Part shown: positions 1-6,209 of the stretch, piece by piece
How positions within the stretch are numbered: the first letter of the stretch is position 1
Layout: each line of letters begins with the position of its first letter
Virus record (IMG/VR): IMGVR_UViG_3300030109_001877
Span: 1 to 31,567 of that record
Strand: one strand, 5' to 3'
Source: a virus
DNA: 31,567 nucleotides
Notes under the pieces: generated by a model
Told to the model about the DNA's origin: nothing
Database searches by the model: none
Seen by the model: only the letters and a program-made list of their open reading frames with translations
Position numbers and translations under genes: made by a program

Positions 1-37
1 TACAGAGCACAAGGATGTGCTCGCCCCCCAAAAGAAA

Positions 38-60
38 CCAGTTCCCGAACTGCGTGCCGC
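38..60 (+). repeat. Degenerate 23-bp repeat, copy A
   Basis: It starts CCAGTTCCCG and ends GTGCCGC. It matches copy B (967-990) at 19 of 23 positions. A run of C residues followed by A residues lies just upstream. It sits about 70 bp before a TATCTAAATTAGATA palindrome, as copy C also does on a smaller scale (copy C follows a palindrome by about 14 bp). Function unknown; it may be a protein-binding site or the remnant of a duplicated regulatory block. Confidence 0.5.
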
Positions 61-132
61 CTAAGTCGCGCCCCCAAGATTTTTGTTCAAATTTTTTTCA
101 GCGTGACGCAAAAAATAGACGGCGTTTCTCAT

Positions 133-147
133 TATCTAAATTAGATA
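133..147. promoter_or_regulatory. Palindromic operator candidate, copy 1
   Basis: TATCTAAATTAGATA: two perfect 7-bp arms (TATCTAA / TTAGATA) around one central base. Flanks extend the match with the other copies (ATTATC... and ...TAGTCA). It lies about 70-80 bp upstream of the -35 box proposed for the gene at 302. An odd-centred dyad with 7-bp arms is typical of a dimeric helix-turn-helix repressor site. The protein that would bind it is not identified. Confidence 0.7.
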
Positions 148-214
148 GTCAAACCAGAATAGACTCAAAAATACTCAAAAAAAGTTCATTAAAATCAATC
201 AGATACAAAATCAC

Positions 215-243
215 TTGACTCTGTAACTTGTTTGTGAGACTAT
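215..243 (+). promoter_or_regulatory. Possible sigma70 promoter for the gene at 302
   Basis: TTGACT (215-220), a 17-bp spacer, then GACTAT (238-243). The -35 is 5/6; the -10 is only 3/6 but keeps the two most important positions (A at the second, T at the last). It would start transcription near 250, giving a leader of about 50 nt before the start codon. Confidence 0.4.
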
Positions 244-301
244 AGAAACCGTTCCCAGTGACGGGAGCGATACACTTAACTTTAATCATTAGGAGACAGC
301 T

Positions 302-907
302 ATGTCTGTTATTTTAACTTTAGGAAAAAAAGCAGTACGTGCAGGTAAGAAATGGGCTGGTAGTGCATATCAGAGTTTATGTGACAAAAAAGATTTTGTC
401 GCGGCGCTATTTGCGGATGGTATTACGCCCGATCACATCAAAAAGGGATCGCGCACTAACGAGAATCCCCTTTATGATCACGTTTCTCAGGTATTAACGG
501 ATGGATTGCCAGAAAAGAAACGCGCACTCTTGATGCGAGATCACAAGGATTTGACTACGCAGCGCCAGAAAGATGAACGTAACGCATTATTATCGGTACG
601 CTCTAAATTGATGGGTAATCTTCGCGGATCGCTTGAGCGAAAATGGAAGCGGGAAGTAAAGGACGGGAATATCAAGAAGCCCAATTGGATGGAATCGGAT
701 ACTCCTGAGAATCCTGATACTCCTGATACTCCTGATACTCCTGATACTCCTGTTACTCCTGATACGGTAACGCCTAGTCAGCACATGTCTACAATAGTGG
801 CAGCATTTATGGATAACGTAAAAACAGAAACATCTTACTTTAACGCCACCGCAGTAATAAAAACCGGAATGGATTTCCAGAAAGAGTTAGACAAGAAACC
901 AAAGTAG
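302..907 (+). CDS. Hypothetical basic protein with Asp-Thr-Pro repeats
   Basis: The 201-residue product is not recognised. The start is ATG at 302 with AGGAG (about 291-295) upstream. Residues 1-125 are basic and probably helical, with many Lys/Arg, which would fit nucleic-acid binding. Residues 133-155 are a linker of D-T-P triplets encoded by tandem 9-bp repeats. Residues 160-201 form a short C-terminal segment. The gene stands alone: it has its own promoter candidate and a strong terminator right after it, and it is flanked on both sides by copies of the palindrome. That isolation is what one expects of a regulator or an early take-over protein rather than of a replication enzyme, but no helix-turn-helix is evident. 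No signal peptide or membrane segment is seen. Confidence 0.8.
   Translation: MSVILTLGKKAVRAGKKWAGSAYQSLCDKKDFVAALFADGITPDHIKKGSRTNENPLYDHVSQVLTDGLPEKKRALLMRDHKDLTTQRQKDERNALLSVRSKLMGNLRGSLERKWKREVKDGNIKKPNWMESDTPENPDTPDTPDTPDTPVTPDTVTPSQHMSTIVAAFMDNVKTETSYFNATAVIKTGMDFQKELDKKPK
698..766 (+). repeat. Tandem 9-bp repeat inside the 302 gene
   Basis: GATACTCCT and close variants are repeated about seven times in frame, giving a proline-rich D-T-P linker. Repeat number could vary by slippage without shifting the frame. Confidence 0.85.
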
Positions 908-924
908 TTAGCAAGACAGTGAGA

Positions 925-951
925 GGGAGGCCGAAAGGTCTCCCTTTTTTT
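925..951 (+). terminator. Rho-independent terminator after the 302 gene
   Basis: An 8-bp GC-rich stem, GGGAGGCC (925-932) with GGTCTCCC (937-944), is closed by a GAAA tetraloop of the stable GNRA class. Seven T residues follow (945-951). It lies 18 bp after the stop codon of the 201-residue gene and makes that gene monocistronic. Confidence 0.93.
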
Positions 952-966
952 GTGCCCAAAAAGATG

Positions 967-990
967 CCAGTTCCCGCTCGGCGTGCTGCC
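967..990 (+). repeat. Degenerate 23-bp repeat, copy B
   Basis: It shares 19 of 23 positions with copy A (38-60) and 19 of 23 with copy C (1072-1094). It begins CCAGTTCCCGCTCGGCGTG. A GCCCCCCAAAG-like run follows at about 993, similar to the C-run that precedes copy A. Confidence 0.5.
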
Positions 991-1043
991 TTGCCCCCCA
1001 AAGCTGTGCTGCCCCCCACAAAATTCGACCTGACGCATGTGAC

Positions 1044-1058
1044 TATCTAAATTAGATA
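1044..1058. promoter_or_regulatory. Palindromic operator candidate, copy 2
   Basis: TATCTAAATTAGATA with the same 7-bp arms as the other copies. Its flanks (GTGAC... and ...ATG) match the reverse complement of the flanks of copies 3 and 4, so it lies in the opposite orientation to them. Confidence 0.7.
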
Positions 1059-1071
1059 ATGGGGTCTGACG

Positions 1072-1094
1072 CCAGTTCTCCCTCGGCTTGCCGC
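1072..1094 (+). repeat. Degenerate 23-bp repeat, copy C
   Basis: It starts CCAGTTCTCC and ends TTGCCGC, with four mismatches to copy B. It lies 13 bp after palindrome copy 2. Confidence 0.5.
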
Positions 1095-1123
1095 AAAAAC
1101 CCCTAATTTTGCGTAGAAATGCA

Positions 1124-1474
1124 TTTGTAACTTTTGTAACTTTTGTAACCTTTTTGAAACCTTGAAAAAGTTACAGCAGTCTTTTGCAGTTTGACGTGGG
1201 TTTCTTGTAGAAAGGCAAATTAATCTTGTTTGTTTTAATATATAAATTACTTAACTAAACTGTAATGTAACTTTTGTAACTTTTTTATTTATAAATAATA
1301 GGTCTGAACTTTTTTTAACACTGTTATTTCAAACTTGTTGTCAAGAGAGTGTCTGCGCCATAATCTCCAAACCTATTGTTTAAAAAGGTACAAAAGTTAC
1401 AAAAGTTACACAGTTGTTTTATAAGGATTTTTTCACCAAAAAAAAGTTACTTTTGTAACTTTTGTAACCTTTTT
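1124..1474. repeat. Iteron-like TTTTGTAAC repeats
   Basis: Tandem 9-bp units read TTTTGTAAC. There are three in a row at 1124-1149, a further pair around 1267-1280, an inverted set at 1382-1410 and another direct set at 1445-1474. A 20-bp block, GTAACTTTTGTAACCTTTTT, is identical at 1136-1155 and 1455-1474. It recurs inverted at 1382-1400 with one base missing. The DNA between is AT-rich. Tandem short repeats of this kind are typical of initiator-binding iterons or of multi-site regulator binding. The 9-bp period is shorter than one helical turn. Confidence 0.7.
1315..1344 (-). promoter_or_regulatory. Possible leftward promoter in the iteron region
   Basis: On the - strand there is a perfect TTGACA (1339-1344), an 18-bp spacer and TGTTAA (1315-1320, 3/6). 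No - strand gene lies downstream, so if active it would make a non-coding or primer-type transcript running toward palindrome copy 2. The weak -10 box keeps confidence low. Confidence 0.25.
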
Positions 1475-1585
1475 ATATCTCCACAACTTCTTGCCATCTT
1501 AAGACTTCACTTTCATGCTGTTTCATGCAGTTGTTTATAGCTTAATTCCACTTAAAACTTTTTTATGTGTAACTCTTTGTTTTAC

Positions 1586-1614
1586 TTGACATTTATTATG
1601 TTCTTTGCTATCAT
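1586..1614 (+). promoter_or_regulatory. Strong early promoter with extended -10
   Basis: Perfect TTGACA (1586-1591), a 17-bp spacer and TATCAT (1609-1614, 5/6), preceded by TGC so that it has an extended -10. Transcription would start near 1621, about 140 bp before the first early gene at 1760. Palindromes at 1657 and 1722 lie in the initial transcribed region, where a bound repressor could block or road-block elongation. Confidence 0.8.
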
Positions 1615-1656
1615 ATATAATAATTGGAGTTGCATTGCAGCTTGTTGTATTTTGAT

Positions 1657-1671
1657 TATCTAATTTAGATA
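1657..1671. promoter_or_regulatory. Palindromic operator candidate, copy 3
   Basis: TATCTAATTTAGATA, followed by GTCAC. It starts about 36 bp downstream of the expected start site of the promoter at 1586-1614. Confidence 0.75.
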
Positions 1672-1721
1672 GTCACATGGGTTGTGTGTCGGCACAGGGA
1701 CGTGCGCTTTTACTAATCGAT

Positions 1722-1736
1722 TATCTAATTTAGATA
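1722..1736. promoter_or_regulatory. Palindromic operator candidate, copy 4
   Basis: TATCTAATTTAGATA, followed by GTCAC, in the same orientation as copy 3 and exactly 65 bp away. It lies 23 bp before the start codon at 1760, so it could also affect translation initiation of the first early gene. Confidence 0.75.
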
Positions 1737-1759
1737 GTCACCAACTGAGGAAAGTATCA

Positions 1760-1960
1760 ATGGATAACTTAAGTAATGTAGTTGACGTTGACCTTCTTGA
1801 TGATGGCACGCTAGACACAGTAGTACGTATCACCACTACTTGCGGCGCGGCATTGATTGAGAGATTCGACAGCGAGACAAGGTTCGGCTTTGACGCTGAC
1901 CCTGACACCTCTACTGACCTGTTCCTAGACGACATCAAGGGGCAAGCATGGGACGTGTGA
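1760..1960 (+). CDS. Small acidic hypothetical early protein
   Basis: The product is 66 residues and not recognised. I chose ATG 1760 because GAGGAAAG lies about 7 bp upstream. The same frame stays open back to an ATG at 1682, but that would place coding sequence over palindrome copy 4 and has no ribosome binding site. The protein is rich in Asp with alternating hydrophobic residues (V-D-V-D-L-L-D-D), suggesting a small beta-rich acidic fold. It is the first gene after the strong early promoter and the two operators. The next gene overlaps its end by 13 bp, so the two are probably translationally coupled. Confidence 0.65.
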   Translation: MDNLSNVVDVDLLDDGTLDTVVRITTTCGAALIERFDSETRFGFDADPDTSTDLFLDDIKGQAWDV

Positions 1961-2178
1961 AGCAAGAGCTAGTAACTGAAGAAGGATGCTCAGTGTGCGG
2001 TGTGTTGTATGACCGCCGCCGAGCAGAACTGGGGTACACAACTTGTGTAACTTGTGGAGAGAAAGAAGCACGACAGCGCAAGCACACAGTAGTACCCCTT
2101 CATAAATCGAACTACATGGTTCCAGCTAACGCCGCTGAACTGCGTGGTATCAACAACAAGGGAGGATTCTTCCGGTGA
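1948..2178 (+). CDS. Small zinc-ribbon-like protein
   Basis: The 76-residue product has two CxxC pairs, C14/C17 and C33/C36, separated by a 15-residue Arg-rich loop. The second pair reads CVTCGEKEARQR. This spacing is typical of a treble-clef or zinc-ribbon site and is reminiscent of small DksA/TraR-type or HNH-related phage proteins. The Lys/Arg-rich tail suggests contact with nucleic acid or RNA polymerase. The start is ATG 1948 with a weak AAGG site; it overlaps the upstream gene by 13 bp and the downstream small gene by 4 bp (GTGA). The zinc site is visible; the role is inference. Confidence 0.7.
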   Translation: MGRVKQELVTEEGCSVCGVLYDRRRAELGYTTCVTCGEKEARQRKHTVVPLHKSNYMVPANAAELRGINNKGGFFR

Positions 2179-2330
2179 AAAACAAAACTAAAACCGACTA
2201 CCCTCGTGCCTTAAACCCACAAGTGGAAAAAATGCGGGGTTCAACAGGCAGTCATGTAGTCCTGTATTTTGTACACAGATTGGGTGATTGCCTAGAGAGG
2301 AGGGTTCTCAATGATTGTTCTACTAATTAG
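2175..2330 (+). CDS. Small hypothetical protein with GTG start
   Basis: A 51-codon frame fills what would otherwise be a 130-bp gap. The start is GTG 2175, overlapping the upstream stop as GTGA, the usual coupling arrangement. A GGGAGG site lies about 8 bp before it, inside the end of the zinc-ribbon gene. The stop is TAG 2328-2330, which overlaps the next gene by 20 bp. The product is basic at its N-terminus with no recognisable domain. Confidence 0.5.
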   Translation: MKNKTKTDYPRALNPQVEKMRGSTGSHVVLYFVHRLGDCLERRVLNDCSTN

Positions 2331-2766
2331 ATACGACACTTATTCTGATCGTGACCATGAGGGTCAAGAAATATTTACCAGAGAGTGGGCGGTATTGGAT
2401 AAGGGATTCTGGGACACTGATGATGATGAACTTGTAGTAGATAGGTACGACCAAGACAAGTTTGACTTTGACGGCCCACGAGATGCAGCAAAAGAATTTG
2501 TGAAACGTCACTACCCTGACATGCGTGTACTTCATGTCGGACGCTTGCCTGACTCTCGACATTCCATAGCGACACTAGAACCAGACGATCCTGATCCGGT
2601 TCGGGATTCTATTGGAATGAGTGATGCTGCCCTTAAGAAACTCAGCAAAGAACAGCTCATGTATCTAGTAAAGCATGAGCATGATCATGGGAGAGTGGCG
2701 CGTAAACTAGCGCAGGATTGGGAAGATTTGTATTGCAGCACAATGCAAAAGATGCAGCATGAATAG
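2311..2766 (+). CDS. Hypothetical acidic early protein
   Basis: The product is 151 residues and not recognised. ATG 2311 has an excellent GAGGAGGG site about 6 bp upstream. Residues 1-85 look like a compact alpha/beta domain starting with a hydrophobic strand (MIVLLIRYDTY) and carrying a D-T-D-D-D-E patch. Residues 108-151 are a charged helical region. It is the last gene of the first early block. A fresh promoter follows at 2777, so the next operon can be expressed separately. Confidence 0.75.
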   Translation: MIVLLIRYDTYSDRDHEGQEIFTREWAVLDKGFWDTDDDELVVDRYDQDKFDFDGPRDAAKEFVKRHYPDMRVLHVGRLPDSRHSIATLEPDDPDPVRDSIGMSDAALKKLSKEQLMYLVKHEHDHGRVARKLAQDWEDLYCSTMQKMQHE

Positions 2767-2776
2767 TACCAATAAC

Positions 2777-2805
2777 TTGATATAACTAAACCAAACTGTA
2801 ATAAT
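2777..2805 (+). promoter_or_regulatory. Promoter of the DUF3150-MoxR-VWA operon
   Basis: TTGATA (2777-2782, 5/6), a 17-bp spacer and AATAAT (2800-2805, 5/6), with TGT just before it giving an extended -10. The expected start is near 2812, about 24 bp before the ATG at 2836. It lies in the only spacer of any size between 1760 and 8023. Confidence 0.65.
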
Positions 2806-2835
2806 CCATAATCTAATTAATTACTTGAGGAGACT

Positions 2836-3762
2836 ATGATGGATAATGACAATGTAAATGAGACACTGAGTCCTATGGAGCGGTTATCCGCTTGTGCTAG
2901 GCTTGTGTCTGTGGAGGTGCATATACCTTCTTTTCGCAGGAAAGACAAACGTGCGGCGGCAGAGTATTCCAAGGCGCGGGGTGCGAAAGAAGGTCGCCAT
3001 GACATACACAAAGTACTTGTGAACAGTCCACACCTGAAAGCGATTGTTTCACTCGGCAATGACGCGAGAACTATTATTCGCAATAGCTGCCCCCCTTACT
3101 CTCAAGGACGCTTCCTGTGCCCTAATGAGAAAATCCTTGATATATACAATGGTGTGCTAGATGTATTCACCGAGATGGAACGACACAAGGATGCCTTTCT
3201 AAAAGACTACCCTGCACAGATGGCCGCCGCGCAACTGGAACTAGGCGCAGACTATCACGAGCATGAGTATCCCACTGTGGAGGACTTGCGTGCCTATAAG
3301 TTGTCATGGGATTTCCACCGAGACCCCGTACCCATCGAAGCCGATTTTCGTGGGGAGCTAGAAGCGGATACCCTGCAAGAGCTGCAAGATACTTACACAG
3401 AGAAAGCTAATATGCGTATGAAACGTACGCTTGAGACGGTGATGGAGGCACTCGTGGAGAAGATAGGCAGGGTTTCTGACCAACTAACTGACCGTGAGGT
3501 CAATGAGGATTTGAAGCGGCAACCTAGAACGAAGTGCAAATCCTTTCATGGAACCTTGATAACCAATGTGCTGAACCTAGTCGATCAGCTAGATATATGT
3601 AACGTCCACAATGACGTGGAGATTTCAAATTTACAATCTAATCTCAGAAACTTGTTGTCCTCAGTTAACACTGAGCAGTTGAAAGCATCGGATACCTTGC
3701 GTGCTGATACTAAAGAACAAGTGGACGCGATACTTAAGAAACTACCAACTTTAAACTTCTAA
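2836..3762 (+). CDS. DUF3150-like protein, MoxR/VWA operon partner
   Basis: The product is 308 residues, soluble and mainly helical, with no signal peptide. A basic segment (about 32-60) precedes a conserved-looking central part. Residues 190-235 and 255-308 are charged helices, probably coiled coil. Length, composition and position directly upstream of a MoxR-type ATPase and a VWA protein match DUF3150 proteins, which accompany such pairs in phages and proteobacteria. I base the family call largely on context. The function of DUF3150 is unknown; it may be an adaptor or substrate for the ATPase. The start is ATG 2836 (second ATG 2839) with GAGGAG upstream. The gene opens an operon from the promoter at 2777 and is followed after 22 bp by the ATPase gene. 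Confidence 0.7.
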   Translation: MMDNDNVNETLSPMERLSACARLVSVEVHIPSFRRKDKRAAAEYSKARGAKEGRHDIHKVLVNSPHLKAIVSLGNDARTIIRNSCPPYSQGRFLCPNEKILDIYNGVLDVFTEMERHKDAFLKDYPAQMAAAQLELGADYHEHEYPTVEDLRAYKLSWDFHRDPVPIEADFRGELEADTLQELQDTYTEKANMRMKRTLETVMEALVEKIGRVSDQLTDREVNEDLKRQPRTKCKSFHGTLITNVLNLVDQLDICNVHNDVEISNLQSNLRNLLSSVNTEQLKASDTLRADTKEQVDAILKKLPTLNF

Positions 3763-3784
3763 CTAACTAACTAAGGAACCTTTT

Positions 3785-4978
3785 ATGAGTATTAATAAAA
3801 ATACACTATTTGATTTTGCTGTGCCTATGACGCAACTAGTAGACGACATTGCGGATATAGGACACAAGTGGACTATCATCATGCAGGGCGGCATGGGATG
3901 GGGTAAGACTGAATCCCTGAACTTGCTCAAGCAAAAACCTGCACTGAAAGACCATGTGTTTATCTACATTGATGGCACTACCAAGTCCGATTCCGGTGAC
4001 TTCTATATGATCAAGTATTCAGATACCGGAGAGACGTTTACTACAGTACCTCATGAAGAACTTGGTATGCATCTGGAGCAACTGGGTAAGGATGTTGTTA
4101 TCTTCTTTGATGAGATCGGTAAGATGCCGCGCTCTGCTTTCAATGCCATATTGCGTGTCCTGTATGAGCGTAAGACTGCCAATGGATTGAAACTGTCGGA
4201 CAAGTCCATTGTGTATGCGGCAACTAACATGGCAGCGGAAGGTCTGGGTGATGTGTTGCAAGCACACAGTCGGAATCGCTGTCGTATTGCTACTGTCTCT
4301 GTCCCTACCAAAATGGAATGGTTGCAGTGGGCGATCCCTAATGCCATACACGAGTTTGTTATTGGCTACGCTAACGACAATAGCTTCATATTCAAATCAT
4401 TCTTGGAGCATAACCTTGACCATCAAGGTAACTCTGAGCATCCTGAAATCTACGATCCCCGCACCCCTGAACCCCCTGTTGCTTTCGTCACTGGCCGTTC
4501 GATGGCGCACGCTTCCGATTACTTCTATCTATATGACGAGCGTATCGCTAATGCGGTCAGTGGGGGGCACTTCTCTAATGATGTTGAGAAGAGTCTGAAA
4601 CATAACCTCAAGTGCCAATTGGCAGGTGTAGTTGGGCCGAAAGCAGCGACTGACATGTTGACTTACTTCTCTCTCCAGAAGGACTTGCCCACAGAGGAAG
4701 ATATCATCAACACACCCATGACGGCCAAGATACCCAATGGTGGTGCAGCTCGTGCGTTATTGATGGCGAAGTCTCTCAAGAACATGAGAAAAGAATTGGC
4801 CGCGCCGTGGATGAAATACCTCATGCGAGAAAGTGCGGGTGAGTTCACTAAGGTAGACCAAGCGGTGTTTGGTATGGGTGCTAACGTGAAAGGCTATCAT
4901 GGCACTAAGGTGCTAGCACGCAATGAGCAGTATCAGAAGTGGGCAGAGCAGAATGTCATATTGTTTGGTAAGGCATAA
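3785..4978 (+). CDS. MoxR/CobS-type AAA+ ATPase
   Basis: The 397-residue AAA+ ATPase would use ATP to remodel a protein or load a metal or other ligand together with its VWA partner. The Walker A motif is GGMGWGKT (residues 35-42, Lys41). The Walker B motif is VVIFFDE (Asp109-Glu110). Sensor 1 is the ATN at 146-148, and an Arg-containing segment (SRNRCR) follows in the arginine-finger region. This is the MoxR/CobS/RavA style of core, with a helical C-terminal region (about 230-397) that probably forms the lid and partner-binding part. ATG 3785 has AAGGAA upstream. The VWA/peptidase gene follows after 11 bp; such pairs (RavA-ViaA, NorQ-NorD, CobS-CobT) act as complexes. All key ATPase motifs look intact, so the enzyme should be active. 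The substrate is unknown. Confidence 0.9.
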   Translation: MSINKNTLFDFAVPMTQLVDDIADIGHKWTIIMQGGMGWGKTESLNLLKQKPALKDHVFIYIDGTTKSDSGDFYMIKYSDTGETFTTVPHEELGMHLEQLGKDVVIFFDEIGKMPRSAFNAILRVLYERKTANGLKLSDKSIVYAATNMAAEGLGDVLQAHSRNRCRIATVSVPTKMEWLQWAIPNAIHEFVIGYANDNSFIFKSFLEHNLDHQGNSEHPEIYDPRTPEPPVAFVTGRSMAHASDYFYLYDERIANAVSGGHFSNDVEKSLKHNLKCQLAGVVGPKAATDMLTYFSLQKDLPTEEDIINTPMTAKIPNGGAARALLMAKSLKNMRKELAAPWMKYLMRESAGEFTKVDQAVFGMGANVKGYHGTKVLARNEQYQKWAEQNVILFGKA

Positions 4979-4989
4979 GGAGACTAACG

Positions 4990-6201
4990 ATGTTTGCATT
5001 AGCAGAGATAACACAAGAAGATCGGTTATACCGAGGACTGTGCCAAGTACTTGAGGACGATAGGTATTGTTGTCTTGCAGGAACAGCACAACTGGGGGAG
5101 TTTAAAATCGTTGATGATTTCCCCACAGCATACACCGATGGACGTAACGTTTACTTTGGCAGGGAGTTCATAACAAAACTTACCGATGCCGAAATTCGTG
5201 GGGTGATTGTTCATGAATTGGCGCACATATTCAGACGGCACATGCTCTCTCTTATGTGGATGTGGGAGAAAGACTCACAACTGTCCAATGTAGTTTGGGA
5301 CATGGTGATCAACATCCAGATCACAGAAGAGAATGCACACGACAAGTTTGCTGTGTTGCCTGAACCGCACATCTATGACGCCAAGTACAAGGGCAAGACA
5401 GAAGTACAGGTGTGGGAAGATATGTACAAGGAAGGACAAGGAGGTCAGGGGGGTAAGGAAGGTGACGGTGAAGGTTCCGGTGGCTTTGATGAACATGGTG
5501 TCGAGAAGTTTAGAGAACTGACCGAGCAAGAACAGAAGGACTTGGATGATGAAACTACCGAGGCGATACGTCAGGGTCTACTTGCTGCCGAGAAGTCTGG
5601 CAAACCCAAGAACCAGAACATCGCTGATCTAGTTGCTGTGAAGATACCGTGGGATTCCATCTTGCAAGAGTGGATGGTGACAACGTTCGGTGTTGGAGAA
5701 GATGCCACGTTCCGCAAACCTAACAAGCGGTACTTGCACATGGACATCATTCGTCCCACTGCAATACAGGACAGTCTTAAGGATGTACTAGTTGCGATTG
5801 ACACTTCAGGTAGTTGTTGCAACGCGAAGGTATTATCGAAGTTCCTATCTATTGTCCGTAACATCTTGGAGACAGTATCAGTGAACAAGGTACACCTTTT
5901 GTTCTGGGACACTGAGATCCGTAGATATGAAGTCTATGGTCAAGGACACGCACCTATATCAGAACTAGTTAACACAACTATGCAGCAAGGTGCGGAGGGC
6001 GGAGGCGGTACATCACCCAACTGTATCCCTCTTTACATGGAGCAACACAACATCAAACCCGAAGGTGCAATTGTGTTAACCGATGGTTACATCTGGGGTG
6101 GATGGGGTGATGGGCTTTGGGACTGTCCTGTGTTGTGGGGCATCCTGAACAATCCCAATGCAGTTCCTACTAACAACAAAAAAGTTGATGTAACTATTTG
6201 A
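4990..6201 (+). CDS. DUF2201-like metallopeptidase with VWA-like domain
   Basis: The 403-residue two-domain protein is the partner of the upstream AAA+ ATPase. The N-terminal domain carries HELAH (residues 75-79) followed by a D..IN segment around 100, the pattern of the putative metallopeptidase DUF2201; it would bind zinc. A Gly/Glu-rich linker (about 145-165) leads to the C-terminal VWA-like domain. That domain has a complete metal-ion-dependent adhesion site: DTSGS (271-275), Thr341 after a glycine run, and Asp365 in LTDGY. VWA proteins of this type bind the MoxR ring and deliver substrates. The site is TAAGGAGACTAACG before ATG 4990. Both metal sites look intact. Proteolysis is an inference from the motif. 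Confidence 0.9.
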   Translation: MFALAEITQEDRLYRGLCQVLEDDRYCCLAGTAQLGEFKIVDDFPTAYTDGRNVYFGREFITKLTDAEIRGVIVHELAHIFRRHMLSLMWMWEKDSQLSNVVWDMVINIQITEENAHDKFAVLPEPHIYDAKYKGKTEVQVWEDMYKEGQGGQGGKEGDGEGSGGFDEHGVEKFRELTEQEQKDLDDETTEAIRQGLLAAEKSGKPKNQNIADLVAVKIPWDSILQEWMVTTFGVGEDATFRKPNKRYLHMDIIRPTAIQDSLKDVLVAIDTSGSCCNAKVLSKFLSIVRNILETVSVNKVHLLFWDTEIRRYEVYGQGHAPISELVNTTMQQGAEGGGGTSPNCIPLYMEQHNIKPEGAIVLTDGYIWGGWGDGLWDCPVLWGILNNPNAVPTNNKKVDVTI

Positions 6202-6209
6202 GGAGAACG

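Larger units (their letters stand above)
1..301. other. Non-coding left edge with regulatory elements
   Basis: I see no convincing gene here; the 67-codon frame at 15-218 has no good ribosome binding site and runs through the palindrome and promoter. The stretch holds a 6-bp hairpin at 5-22 (GAGCAC, loop AAGGAT, GTGCTC) without a T-tract, one copy of a degenerate 23-bp repeat (38-60), one palindrome (133-147) and a possible promoter at 215-243. A ribosome binding site (AGGAG, about 291-295) sits before the gene at 302. The hairpin could be the end of a terminator for a gene outside the window, but without a T-tract this is weak. Confidence 0.6.
908..1759. other. 850-bp non-coding, repeat-rich control or origin region
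   Basis: No credible gene is seen in this stretch. It contains, in order: the terminator of the preceding gene, two degenerate 23-bp repeats (967-990, 1072-1094), a palindrome (1044-1058), an AT-rich stretch with iteron-like TTTTGTAAC repeats in both orientations (1124-1474), a possible leftward promoter (1315-1344), a strong rightward promoter (1586-1614) and two more palindromes (1657-1671, 1722-1736). This mix of iterons, AT-rich DNA and outward promoters fits a replication origin and/or a transcription control region. Which one it is cannot be settled from sequence alone. Confidence 0.7.

Noticed and set aside
15-218. 67-codon + frame at the left edge
   Set aside because: It has no ribosome binding site, odd composition, and crosses the palindrome and repeat elements.
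590-784. - strand frame with repeated R-S-I residues
   Set aside because: It is the mirror of the D-T-P repeat in the 302 gene, not an independent gene.
835-1038. - strand 67-codon frame
   Set aside because: It crosses a strong terminator and repeats and has no ribosome binding site.
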